Positions 1-5,548 of a stretch of DNA of 5,548 bases are shown piece by piece; position 1 is the first letter of the stretch; each line of letters opens with the position of its first letter. A program made the position numbers and the translations under genes. The DNA is from Anaerolineae bacterium (GTDB lineage Bacteria; Chloroflexota; Anaerolineae; Anaerolineales; Anaerolineaceae): contig JACRAG010000584.1 in assembly GCA_016213455.1 (NCBI GenBank), forward strand, positions 1 through 5,548, read 5' to 3'. Below the pieces are notes generated by a model. The model was not told the DNA's origin. It was given only the letters and a program-made list of their open reading frames with translations, and made no database searches.

Positions 1-1
1 T

Positions 2-235
2 CAAGCCGTGTATTTGCCGTTGGAGTTCTGCACCACGCTCACGCCGGGCTGGTTCTGGAATGCAGGGCAGGGATACAGCCACCCTTCCGGGGTCGCCATT
101 GCGGATTGGTATCAGAGTGCTCGCGCCGTGAAGGCCAACTTCCTGCTCAATATCGGTCCCAATATAGCCGGACAATTGCCCGAACATCACCTCCCCTTCT
201 TGAAACAGGCCGCACGTTTGATCGAGCGTTCGTAA
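2..235 (+). CDS. Alpha-L-fucosidase (GH29-like), C-terminal fragment
   Basis: This is the last 77 codons of a plus-strand gene whose 5' part lies left of the window; the frame is open from base 2 and stops at TAA 233-235. GH29 enzymes are retaining exo-glycosidases that release terminal alpha-L-fucose. The visible part shows the end of the catalytic barrel: a PLEFCTT segment and GWFWNAG at residues 6-20, then 'WYQSARAVKANFLLNIGPNIAG' (residues about 36-57) and a PEHH-type ending followed by a helix. The segment 'NxLLNxGPxxxGxxPE' is the most recognisable GH29 signature. The glutamate in PLEFCTT (codon 23-25) lies where the family often has a conserved acidic residue, but I cannot assign it as the acid/base. 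The nucleophile region, any signal peptide and total length are unseen. A GTG at base 8 is in frame but internal. The gene converges on the kinase gene across 33 bases, in which I see no clear terminator hairpin. Confidence 0.8.
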   Translation, partial: QAVYLPLEFCTTLTPGWFWNAGQGYSHPSGVAIADWYQSARAVKANFLLNIGPNIAGQLPEHHLPFLKQAARLIERS

Positions 236-268
236 GGAAAGGGAGATGGCGTGGGCGCGATTGGTGGG

Positions 269-2539
269 TCAGGTCTGTGGGCTTGCCGGTCGGGTGGAGT
301 GTTCCGGGAGGATGATGTCGGTGACCGATTGGATTAAATCCAACAAGTGGCTGGTGGTGAAACCGCCGTTGTGACTGATCTGGATGGTGTTGCTGGTGAT
401 GGTTTCGCCCAACGGGTCACGCGAAGAGATGACGATCACCGGGATGTCGCGGATGGCGGGGTCGTTGCGCTTGATCTCCAGTACCTGGAAACCGTTCATC
501 ACCGGCATGACCAGGTCCAACAGCACAATATCCACCGGGCGGCTGCGCATCACATCCAGCGCGCGCTTTCCATTGGGAACCTGGATAATCTGGTAGCCCT
601 CTGGCGCTGATTCCAGCATGCGCGCGAATAAATGCAGTTCATCCTGCTCGTCATCCACGAGCAGGATGCGTTTTAAGGGGCTGGTCAGATTGAGCTGTTC
701 CGGCAGGGATTCCAACACGGAAAGTAGCTTATCCCGGGCGATCGGTTTCATCAGGTATTGGATCACCCCCAACTGGATGGCTGCAGCCACCTCGCCAGGC
801 AGCCAGCACGAAATGACGGGCGTGCCAATGGGCGCAATGGAAAGCACTTCAGCAGCCACATTCTCATTGGGCGGCGCATTGACCACGATGGCTTGCGCAG
901 GCGAGCGGTTAAGCATCTGGTTGACTTCAGGAACGGTCGCTGCGGTGATGACCTCCGTATGGGTCAAATAGCGGCTGAGGATGCGCTGCAGGGATTGCTC
1001 CTGTTCGACCACCACCAGGCGGGGGATCAGAGGCGGTACGGCGGCTTTTGAAGGGCGGGTGCGCAGTGAGTAGCCGTATTCGTCACCCGGTATCAAGGTT
1101 CTCCGCACTGGTTGGCTGTTGGCGGGCAAGGCTTCGACCAGCGAGGGGGTCAGCGGCAAGGTGAAGAAAAATGTGGTGCCCTGCCCCGCTTCACTTTCCA
1201 ACCCCATCTGTCCGTCGTGCATCTCGATAAACTGTTTGGATATGGTCAGGCCAAGTCCGCTGCCGCCGTACTGCCGCCGGATGGAGTTATCCAGCTGCTG
1301 GAAAGGCTCGAAGATGCGTTTTTGGTCTTCAGCCGGGATGCCGGGTCCGGTGTCGGTGATGCTCAGGCGGAGCTGGTCGTTCAAGGCTTCGCTTTTGATG
1401 GTCACGCCGCCCGTGCGGGTGAAGCGCCCGGCATTGCTCAGGATGTTGATGATCACCTGGCGGATGCGGGTCCGGTCGCAGTAAACCTGGGGCAGGTTTT
1501 CGTCGATATCCAATTTCAAGTAAAGCCCCTTGGTTTGGAAGAGAGATTCGACAATTCCAACCGATTCGCGCACCAGGTCGTTGATCTCGATCCATTCGCG
1601 GCTGAGGGTCATACGTCCACTTTCCACCTGGCTCAGATCGAGCACATCATTGACCAGGTTGAAGAGGTGTTTGCTGCTGCGCTGGATGGCGGTGATGTCG
1701 GTCATCAACGCCGCAGGCAGGTTGCCGCCATACAGACCGGGGGAGCGGGTGATCACCTCGGTGAAACCGATGATCATATTCAAAGGGGTGCGCAGCTCAT
1801 GGCTGACGTTGGCGACAAATTCGGCTTTTGCCTGGCGGGCTTCTTCTGCGACGCGCTGCAGCGACTTGAGCCGGTCGGTCAGGCGAGCCAGTTCCTGGTA
1901 GGCTTTGGCGAGATCGTCCTGAGTCTGCTGCAGATCGAGACGCTGTTCACGCGCGTCTTCCAGTAAATTTCGGGCCTGCTTGTAGCTGTACAGCGCCCAT
2001 GACGCTGTGGACATGAGATGGTTGGTGGTGATCCAGCCCAACAGCCCGCCAAACGCGCCAAAGAATGGGATCACGATGGTGTAGATTTGCGGTACAGACA
2101 GGCTGGTTGGGGATGCATACGCCCATAACACAATCCCGGTGATGGCGATTTCGGCGATGATGCCGGAACCCCAACCCAGGGAAATGGTGGAGATAAGGGG
2201 TAACAAGGCTGCCAGCAGTAAAATCGCCGGCTGCTGCATCAGGATCGCTGCGCTGACGATGGCTGCGGTCAGGCTTCCCAACCAGATGTAATGGGCCAGC
2301 AGGTAGCGTTCTTCCAACAGCCGGTACGCTGCGGCGAATGAAATGCCAAATATGGTGCTCAGGCCCAACAATTTCCCCATCAGCTCGGTGCTGGATGAAC
2401 CGGAGATGACGATGGCTGTGAGGATGAAAAAAATCCCGGTAATGGCTACCAATGACCGGGATTTGGAAATGAGCAAATCATCCAGGGTTGAGCCAAGCTC
2501 TGGGCTGGCATTGGGAAGGTAAAGGTCGGAGGGTTTCAT
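269..2539 (-). CDS. Membrane-anchored hybrid histidine kinase with two C-terminal receiver domains (first degenerate)
   Basis: This 756-aa protein is a sensor kinase that would autophosphorylate on histidine and pass phosphate to a receiver. In order: a short cytoplasmic start; about six hydrophobic segments (roughly 28-47, 53-72, 82-101, 103-121, 125-142, 152-171) with no recognisable extracytoplasmic ligand domain; a charged coiled coil (about 185-243); HisKA with SHELRTPLN, phospho-accepting H247; and HATPase_c with N box around N365/N369, G1 DTGPGI 396-401, F box RIFEPF 408-413 and G2 GGSGLGL 425-431, so the catalytic core looks intact. Receiver 1 (about 506-612) has VEQE instead of VDDE and N554 at the phospho-Asp position, but keeps S577 and K598-P599. 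Receiver 2 (about 623-743) has D629/D630, D675 and S705/S706, but no Lys-Pro after beta5. The ATG overlaps the upstream regulator's stop as ATGA, and GGAG sits 8 bases before it. The TGA stop is at 271-269. The transmitter call is firm; the signal sensed is unknown. Confidence 0.93.
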   Translation of the reverse strand: MKPSDLYLPNASPELGSTLDDLLISKSRSLVAITGIFFILTAIVISGSSSTELMGKLLGLSTIFGISFAAAYRLLEERYLLAHYIWLGSLTAAIVSAAILMQQPAILLLAALLPLISTISLGWGSGIIAEIAITGIVLWAYASPTSLSVPQIYTIVIPFFGAFGGLLGWITTNHLMSTASWALYSYKQARNLLEDAREQRLDLQQTQDDLAKAYQELARLTDRLKSLQRVAEEARQAKAEFVANVSHELRTPLNMIIGFTEVITRSPGLYGGNLPAALMTDITAIQRSSKHLFNLVNDVLDLSQVESGRMTLSREWIEINDLVRESVGIVESLFQTKGLYLKLDIDENLPQVYCDRTRIRQVIINILSNAGRFTRTGGVTIKSEALNDQLRLSITDTGPGIPAEDQKRIFEPFQQLDNSIRRQYGGSGLGLTISKQFIEMHDGQMGLESEAGQGTTFFFTLPLTPSLVEALPANSQPVRRTLIPGDEYGYSLRTRPSKAAVPPLIPRLVVVEQEQSLQRILSRYLTHTEVITAATVPEVNQMLNRSPAQAIVVNAPPNENVAAEVLSIAPIGTPVISCWLPGEVAAAIQLGVIQYLMKPIARDKLLSVLESLPEQLNLTSPLKRILLVDDEQDELHLFARMLESAPEGYQIIQVPNGKRALDVMRSRPVDIVLLDLVMPVMNGFQVLEIKRNDPAIRDIPVIVISSRDPLGETITSNTIQISHNGGFTTSHLLDLIQSVTDIILPEHSTRPASPQT

Positions 2540-3804
2540 CGGGGGGACTCCGTTTTTGGCTCGACGCCATCACGATTCAATTGATCATCCAATGCCTGCA
2601 GGAAGTCCTGGGGCAGCACCGGTTTTTGCAGAAAACCGTCCGCGCCCAACGAAAGCGCCAGGGTGGCCTGCGGCAGAATGGAACAGATGAGGATGGCCGT
2701 ATTCTGATATTGGCGATCCTGCCGCAAGCGGGTGAGCAGATCCCAGCCATCCAATCCCGGCATCATCACATCCATGAGAATGATGCGTGGATGGATCAAA
2801 TCCAATTGTCTAAAGAAATCATGCGCTTCCGAGGTGCCCACCACGGAGTAGCGGGTTCCCTGGACATAGCGCTGGAACAGCTGGATCAGTTCGGCGTTGT
2901 CGTCGATCACCAGGATGGGAATTTGCGCAGAAACGGGAATGGTAAAAATGACTTCCAGGCGATGGCCCTCTTCCGTCAGGTGCAACGTCCCGCCGCTGCT
3001 CTCGACCAATTGGCGAGCCACGCCGATGCTGGGCTGGGTTGCCAGGGAAGGGGCAGACTCCATCTCATCGTCAATGCAAATGGCGATGCGCAAAGCCTGA
3101 CCTGCAAGGCTGGGGGTAATCTGGAGCTGTGTCCGTTGGGCGAGTGGAATCATCAGGCTCAGGATGTTGAGCAATGAGTGGCGCAGTGTGTTTTGTGGAG
3201 CCAGCAGATCCGGCAGGGTGTCGTCGGGCAGGCAGGCGATCTTTACTTCGTGCGTTTGGATTAATGGGCGCAGCAAGTCTAATACAGAAACCAGCGTCGC
3301 TTTCCAGGGAGATGGCCGGTCTGCCGGCAGGGCGCTGACCCAGGAGGATTCGCCCGGTTGATCTTCTAAGGTTGAAAGCGCCGGGATTGGGGTATCATCG
3401 GGTACATCCGTTGTCGCCGTCAGTTGATTGGCACTTTCTTCCAGCCGGTAGGAAGTCCAAATATGTTGGGCCAGGGCTTCCAGCGCGGAGCGCTGGTCCC
3501 GGCTGAGCTGCCGGTCGCTGATGCCAAGCTGGTCGGCAACGGCCTGACGCTCGTAGCCGCGCACATAACGGAAGTAAAGCAGGTCGTGTAACAACCAGGC
3601 GCGTGACTGTGCCGGTTCGTTGTCGTTTGGCTGAATACTTTCGATGGCGTCAATCAAGATTTTTTGCAGTTTGAAGGAGGCATCCACGCGATTCGATACA
3701 TCCAGCAAATTGGCAAGCGGACTGCGGCGAAGTTGGTCCGGGTCATACAGTACTCGTAATGCGCTGCGGATTAAAGAGACGAATTTCTCGTTGTCGATGT
3801 CCAT
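2536..3804 (-). CDS. Response regulator with N-terminal HTH, degenerate ATPase-like module and C-terminal receiver
   Basis: This 422-aa protein has no membrane segment and is probably the cytoplasmic partner of the downstream hybrid kinase. Residues 1-60 carry an 'LYDPDQLRRSPL' motif (19-30). Residues about 66-116 form a sigma-70 region 4-like helix-turn-helix (YERQAVADQLGISDRQLSRD, 84-103) ending in ALEALAQHIW. After a low-complexity linker (about 125-165) comes a region resembling HATPase_c (about 168-290): LRHSLLNILSLM at 207-218 sits at the N box, and a 'GVARQLVESSGGTL' stretch at 261-274 resembles the end of the fold. The DxGxG motif is absent and the N-box remnant is poor, so ATP binding is doubtful. 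The C-terminal receiver (about 296-410) is complete: D301/D302, phospho-acceptor D345, P349, S375, K394-P395. An in-frame TAA 11 codons upstream with no start between fixes ATG 3804 as the furthest possible start; its Shine-Dalgarno is weak. It is the first gene of the operon. DNA binding is inferred from the HTH only. Confidence 0.88.
   Translation of the reverse strand: MDIDNEKFVSLIRSALRVLYDPDQLRRSPLANLLDVSNRVDASFKLQKILIDAIESIQPNDNEPAQSRAWLLHDLLYFRYVRGYERQAVADQLGISDRQLSRDQRSALEALAQHIWTSYRLEESANQLTATTDVPDDTPIPALSTLEDQPGESSWVSALPADRPSPWKATLVSVLDLLRPLIQTHEVKIACLPDDTLPDLLAPQNTLRHSLLNILSLMIPLAQRTQLQITPSLAGQALRIAICIDDEMESAPSLATQPSIGVARQLVESSGGTLHLTEEGHRLEVIFTIPVSAQIPILVIDDNAELIQLFQRYVQGTRYSVVGTSEAHDFFRQLDLIHPRIILMDVMMPGLDGWDLLTRLRQDRQYQNTAILICSILPQATLALSLGADGFLQKPVLPQDFLQALDDQLNRDGVEPKTESPR
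2548..2551 (-). promoter_or_regulatory. Ribosome binding site of the hybrid kinase gene
   Basis: On the minus strand GGAG (2551-2548) lies 8 bases before ATG 2539. It is embedded in the last codons of the regulator gene, whose TGA overlaps the ATG. This spacing supports the chosen start and translational coupling of the two signalling genes. Confidence 0.6.
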
Positions 3805-3813
3805 TTTCTGGCT

Positions 3814-3833
3814 AAAACCTGGCGAAAAACCTG
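3814..3833 (-). repeat. Tandem 8-base direct repeat in the leader of the regulator gene
   Basis: Plus-strand AAAACCTG occurs at 3814-3821 and again at 3826-3833, a 12-base period; on the coding strand it reads CAGGTTTT twice. It lies between the predicted -10 box and the ATG of the regulator gene. It could be a paired protein-binding site (for example autoregulation) or chance. No hairpin forms from it. Confidence 0.3.
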
Positions 3834-3854
3834 TTTAGGATGAACCGTCACCTC

Positions 3855-3860
3855 ATTATA
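3855..3860 (-). promoter_or_regulatory. Predicted -10 box (TATAAT) for the two-component operon
   Basis: Read on the minus strand, bases 3860-3855 are a perfect TATAAT facing the regulator gene, 50 bases before its ATG. The position expected for a -35 box (17-base spacing) reads CATATC, a poor match to TTGACA, and there is no extended TG motif. Such a promoter could depend on an activator or on a different sigma factor. The match is visible in sequence; promoter function is inferred. Confidence 0.45.
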
Positions 3861-3900
3861 CTAAAGGGCACTCATCGGATATGAAATCAAGCAAGCTTCC

Positions 3901-3920
3901 ATGCCGGACAGACCGGTCAT
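3901..3920. promoter_or_regulatory. Imperfect inverted repeat in the divergent intergenic region
   Basis: ATGCCGG (3901-3907) pairs with CCGGTCAT (3913-3920) across a 5-base loop, with one bulged T at 3917, giving a 7-bp stem. Inside it is the perfect palindrome GACCGGTC (3911-3918). It lies near the middle of the region between the divergent operons and has no U-tract, so it looks more like an operator than a terminator. The structure is seen; the role is inferred. Confidence 0.3.
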
Positions 3921-3930
3921 GGGCAGAAAA

Positions 3931-3944
3931 TATAAACGGTTCCG
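3931..3944. promoter_or_regulatory. LacI/CcpA-like operator match upstream of the sugar transporter
   Basis: The 14 bases TATAAACGGTTCCG match the LacI-family consensus TGNAANCGNTTNCA at 8 of its 10 specified positions, including the whole AANCGNTT core (3934-3941). They lie 65 bases before the first permease ATG and overlap a TATAAA string (3931-3936) that could serve as a -10 box. Outside the core the symmetry is weak. No LacI-family gene is in the window. Confidence 0.35.
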
Positions 3945-4009
3945 CTTAAAAGGGTTCGCCGTCAGGGGTTCTGGCCAGATTATTCAGTTGTAGAAACGGA
4001 AACAGGTGA

Positions 4010-4978
4010 ATGGAAACCAATCTTTCTTCGAGTCAACCCTATCAAGGCTCGGAAGTGACCAGCAAGTGGACGGTGATGGCGCGTAAGTTTCGGCGAAGCT
4101 GGCAATTGTATGCTTTATTGGCACTGCCGCTCATCTGGCTGGCGATTTTCCAATATTACCCGATGTACGGCGCACAAATTGCTTTCCGCAACTTTCTGCC
4201 GGGCGATAATATCTGGCAGGCGGATTGGGTGGGGTTGGAGAATTTCCGGCGATTCTTCCAGTCGATCATGTTTGGCCGTTTGATCAAAAACACGCTGGGT
4301 CTTTCCCTGTATTCGTTGGCGGTGGGTTTCCCGATCCCGATCATTTTTGCACTCAGCCTCAACCAGCTGCGCAACGGGCTGTTCAAGCAATCCGTGCAGA
4401 TGGTCAGTTATGCACCGTACTTTATTTCCACCGTGGTGCTGGTCGGTATGCTGCTGCAGTTCCTTGATCTGCGGCACGGGCCGGTGAATTTGATCATCCA
4501 GGCGCTGGGAGGCACGCCCCTTCACTTCATGGGGGACGTGAAGATGTTCCAGTCCATCTATGTCTGGTCCGGGGTCTGGCAATACACAGGGTTTAACACC
4601 GTCATCTACCTGGCAGCGCTCTCCACCATCGATCCGGCGCTGCATGAAGCGGCGGTGGTGGATGGCGCGAATCGCCTGCAGCGTATCGTCAACATTGATT
4701 TGCCGGGCATCCTGCCCACTGCAGTCACGCTTTTGATCCTGAACATGGGCCAGGTGATCAACGTGGGTTTTGAGAAAGTCTTCCTGATGCAGAACCCGCT
4801 CAACACCTCGGTGTCGGAAGTGATCAGCACTTATGTTTACAAAGTTGGTTTGATCGGCGGAATCACGAATTATTCTTTCGCAGCCGCAATTGGCATCTTC
4901 AACTCAATTATTGGCCTGATCTTACTGGTGGCAGCCAACCAATTGATGAAGAAATTTACAGAGACTTCCCTTTGGTAA
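4010..4978 (+). CDS. Carbohydrate ABC transporter permease, LplB/YteP type (first permease)
   Basis: This 322-aa integral membrane protein is one of two permease subunits of a CUT1-type sugar importer. After a charged N-terminus come RRSWQLYALLALPLIWLAIF (29-48) and the hallmark 'YYPMYGAQIAFRNF' (49-62), typical of the LplB/YteP/YesP-like group. It has about six membrane segments (near 34-48, 93-115, 131-150, 182-204, 234-252, 288-309). The ATPase-coupling EAA loop fits the consensus exactly: E213-A214-A215, G219, I229, L231-P232. Start: an in-frame TGA lies directly before ATG 4010, so this is the furthest upstream start. GGAA at 3998-4001 is 8 bases away, whereas AGGTG at 4004-4008 is too close. 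An internal ATG at 4076 (Met23) would give a length without the polar N-terminal 22 residues and is a real alternative. The gene is followed after 21 bases by the second permease. It is transcribed away from the two-component operon, which suggests that operon controls it. The substrate cannot be read from the permease. Confidence 0.93.
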   Translation: METNLSSSQPYQGSEVTSKWTVMARKFRRSWQLYALLALPLIWLAIFQYYPMYGAQIAFRNFLPGDNIWQADWVGLENFRRFFQSIMFGRLIKNTLGLSLYSLAVGFPIPIIFALSLNQLRNGLFKQSVQMVSYAPYFISTVVLVGMLLQFLDLRHGPVNLIIQALGGTPLHFMGDVKMFQSIYVWSGVWQYTGFNTVIYLAALSTIDPALHEAAVVDGANRLQRIVNIDLPGILPTAVTLLILNMGQVINVGFEKVFLMQNPLNTSVSEVISTYVYKVGLIGGITNYSFAAAIGIFNSIIGLILLVAANQLMKKFTETSLW

Positions 4979-4986
4979 GCCCCAGC

Positions 4987-4991
4987 GAGGA
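4987..4991 (+). promoter_or_regulatory. Ribosome binding site of the second permease gene
   Basis: GAGGA lies 8 bases before ATG 5000, in the 21-base gap after the first permease's TAA. It is the strongest Shine-Dalgarno match among the starts in the window and fixes the start of the truncated gene. Confidence 0.7.
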
Positions 4992-4999
4992 ATAATTGT

Positions 5000-5548
5000 A
5001 TGTCCATTCTTGCCCGTCGGTCCCAACCCAAAACTCATATTCGTGAAACCGGTTTTGACCTGGCTTTCACCATCGTCAATAACACGCTGTTGGTACTTTT
5101 CTTTATCGCCGTGCTGTACCCGATGATTTATGTGGTCAGCGCTTCCTTCAGTGATCCCATCGCGGTCAGTTCAGGCAAAGTGGTTTTGTGGCCGGTCAAT
5201 TTTACCGTCAAAGCCTATGTGAAAATTTTTGAATACTCGCGCATCTGGAGCGGGTATATGAATTCGATCTTCTACGCGGTGGTGGGCACGCTGGTGAATG
5301 TGGTCATGACCATTCTGGCGGCATACCCGCTTTCGCGTAAAGATCTGTTTGGCAAGAACACGATCATGTTCCTGTTTGTCTTCTCGATGATGTTCAGCGG
5401 TGGCCTGATCCCGTTCTACCTGGTTGTCAACCAGTTGGGCATGTACAACACACGCTGGGCGATGATCATCCCGCAGGCCCTCTCCGTCTGGAACATGATC
5501 ATCACGATCACTTTCTTCCGCTCTTCTCTGCCGCCGGAGCTGCTGGAA
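5000..5548 (+). CDS. Carbohydrate ABC transporter permease, YtcP type (second permease), 3' truncated by window end
   Basis: This open frame runs for 183 codons from ATG 5000 to the window edge with no stop. It encodes the N-terminal two-thirds of the second permease of the same importer. The protein begins with a basic, polar stretch (1-20), then membrane segments near 22-48, 88-110, 121-145 and 155-173. Family hallmarks seen are 'LYPMIYVVSASFSDP' (39-53), 'MFSGGLIPFYLVVNQLGMYNTRWAM' with the SGGLIP core at 133-138, and SLPPELLE (176-183), where the EAA loop begins. The last codon is Glu just before the expected Ala-Ala. From memory the family is usually near 300 residues, so about 115 are missing. 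GAGGA at 4987-4991 is a good ribosome binding site 8 bases from the ATG. The 21-base gap after the first permease implies co-transcription. A substrate-binding protein gene would commonly follow in such loci, but it is outside the window. Confidence 0.93.
   Translation, partial: MSILARRSQPKTHIRETGFDLAFTIVNNTLLVLFFIAVLYPMIYVVSASFSDPIAVSSGKVVLWPVNFTVKAYVKIFEYSRIWSGYMNSIFYAVVGTLVNVVMTILAAYPLSRKDLFGKNTIMFLFVFSMMFSGGLIPFYLVVNQLGMYNTRWAMIIPQALSVWNMIITITFFRSSLPPELLE

Noticed and set aside
236..268. Possible bidirectional terminator between the convergent fucosidase and kinase genes
   Set aside because: The 33 bases contain no stable inverted repeat and no T-tract, so no terminator can be supported.
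1112..1966. A 284-codon plus-strand open frame opposite the kinase gene
   Set aside because: It lies wholly antisense to the HisKA/HATPase coding region, whose motifs are unmistakable. Its translation is rich in Gln, Asp and His with no recognisable domain, as expected for a codon-bias shadow.
2488..3177. A 229-codon plus-strand open frame spanning the regulator-kinase junction
   Set aside because: It is antisense to the receiver of the regulator gene and the kinase start. It has no recognisable motif and no convincing ribosome binding site.
3905..3936. A sigma-70 promoter for the transporter with CGGACA (3905-3910) and TATAAA (3931-3936)
   Set aside because: The spacing is 20 bases and the -35 match is weak, so I do not list it as a promoter. 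TATAAA is noted only as overlapping the LacI-like site.
4115..4645. A 176-codon minus-strand open frame inside the first permease gene
   Set aside because: The plus-strand permease shows the exact EAA loop and family hallmarks over the same bases. The antisense product is low-complexity and charged, so it is a shadow.

Overview
The window reads as part of a bacterial carbohydrate-use locus. Two features point to Chloroflexota, probably an Anaerolineae-like lineage. The first is the build of the two-component proteins: a hybrid kinase with a degenerate receiver followed by an intact-looking one, and a regulator with an N-terminal 'LYDP..L..SPL' plus helix-turn-helix domain. The second is that these resemble Chloroflexota signalling proteins I know from memory. 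This placement is an inference and was not checked by search.

Layout, left to right. (1) Bases 2-235, plus strand: the C-terminal end of a GH29-type alpha-L-fucosidase, cut by the window edge. (2) After a 33-base convergent gap, bases 269-3804 on the minus strand hold a two-gene signalling operon read right to left. The first gene (2536-3804) encodes a 422-aa soluble regulator with a helix-turn-helix, a degenerate ATPase-like module and a C-terminal receiver. The second (269-2539) encodes a 756-aa membrane-anchored hybrid histidine kinase. They overlap by 4 bases (ATGA), a sign of translational coupling. (3) Bases 3805-4009 form a 205-base divergent intergenic region, the only sizeable non-coding stretch. 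It carries a TATAAT box facing the regulator gene, a tandem 8-base repeat in that gene's leader, an imperfect hairpin, and a LacI-family-like operator match facing the transporter. (4) Bases 4010 to the end, plus strand: two adjacent ABC sugar-transporter permeases, an LplB/YteP-type 322-aa protein and a YtcP-type protein truncated by the window end just before its EAA loop.

Working model (inference): the membrane kinase and its soluble partner sense a glycan-related or envelope signal and control the divergent importer. The transporter would take up an oligosaccharide, and the fucosidase hints that fucosylated glycans may be among the substrates. No substrate-binding protein, ATPase subunit or HPt protein is visible, so the circuit is incomplete here. 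Genes fill nearly the whole window. I see no RNA genes, mobile elements or CRISPR arrays.
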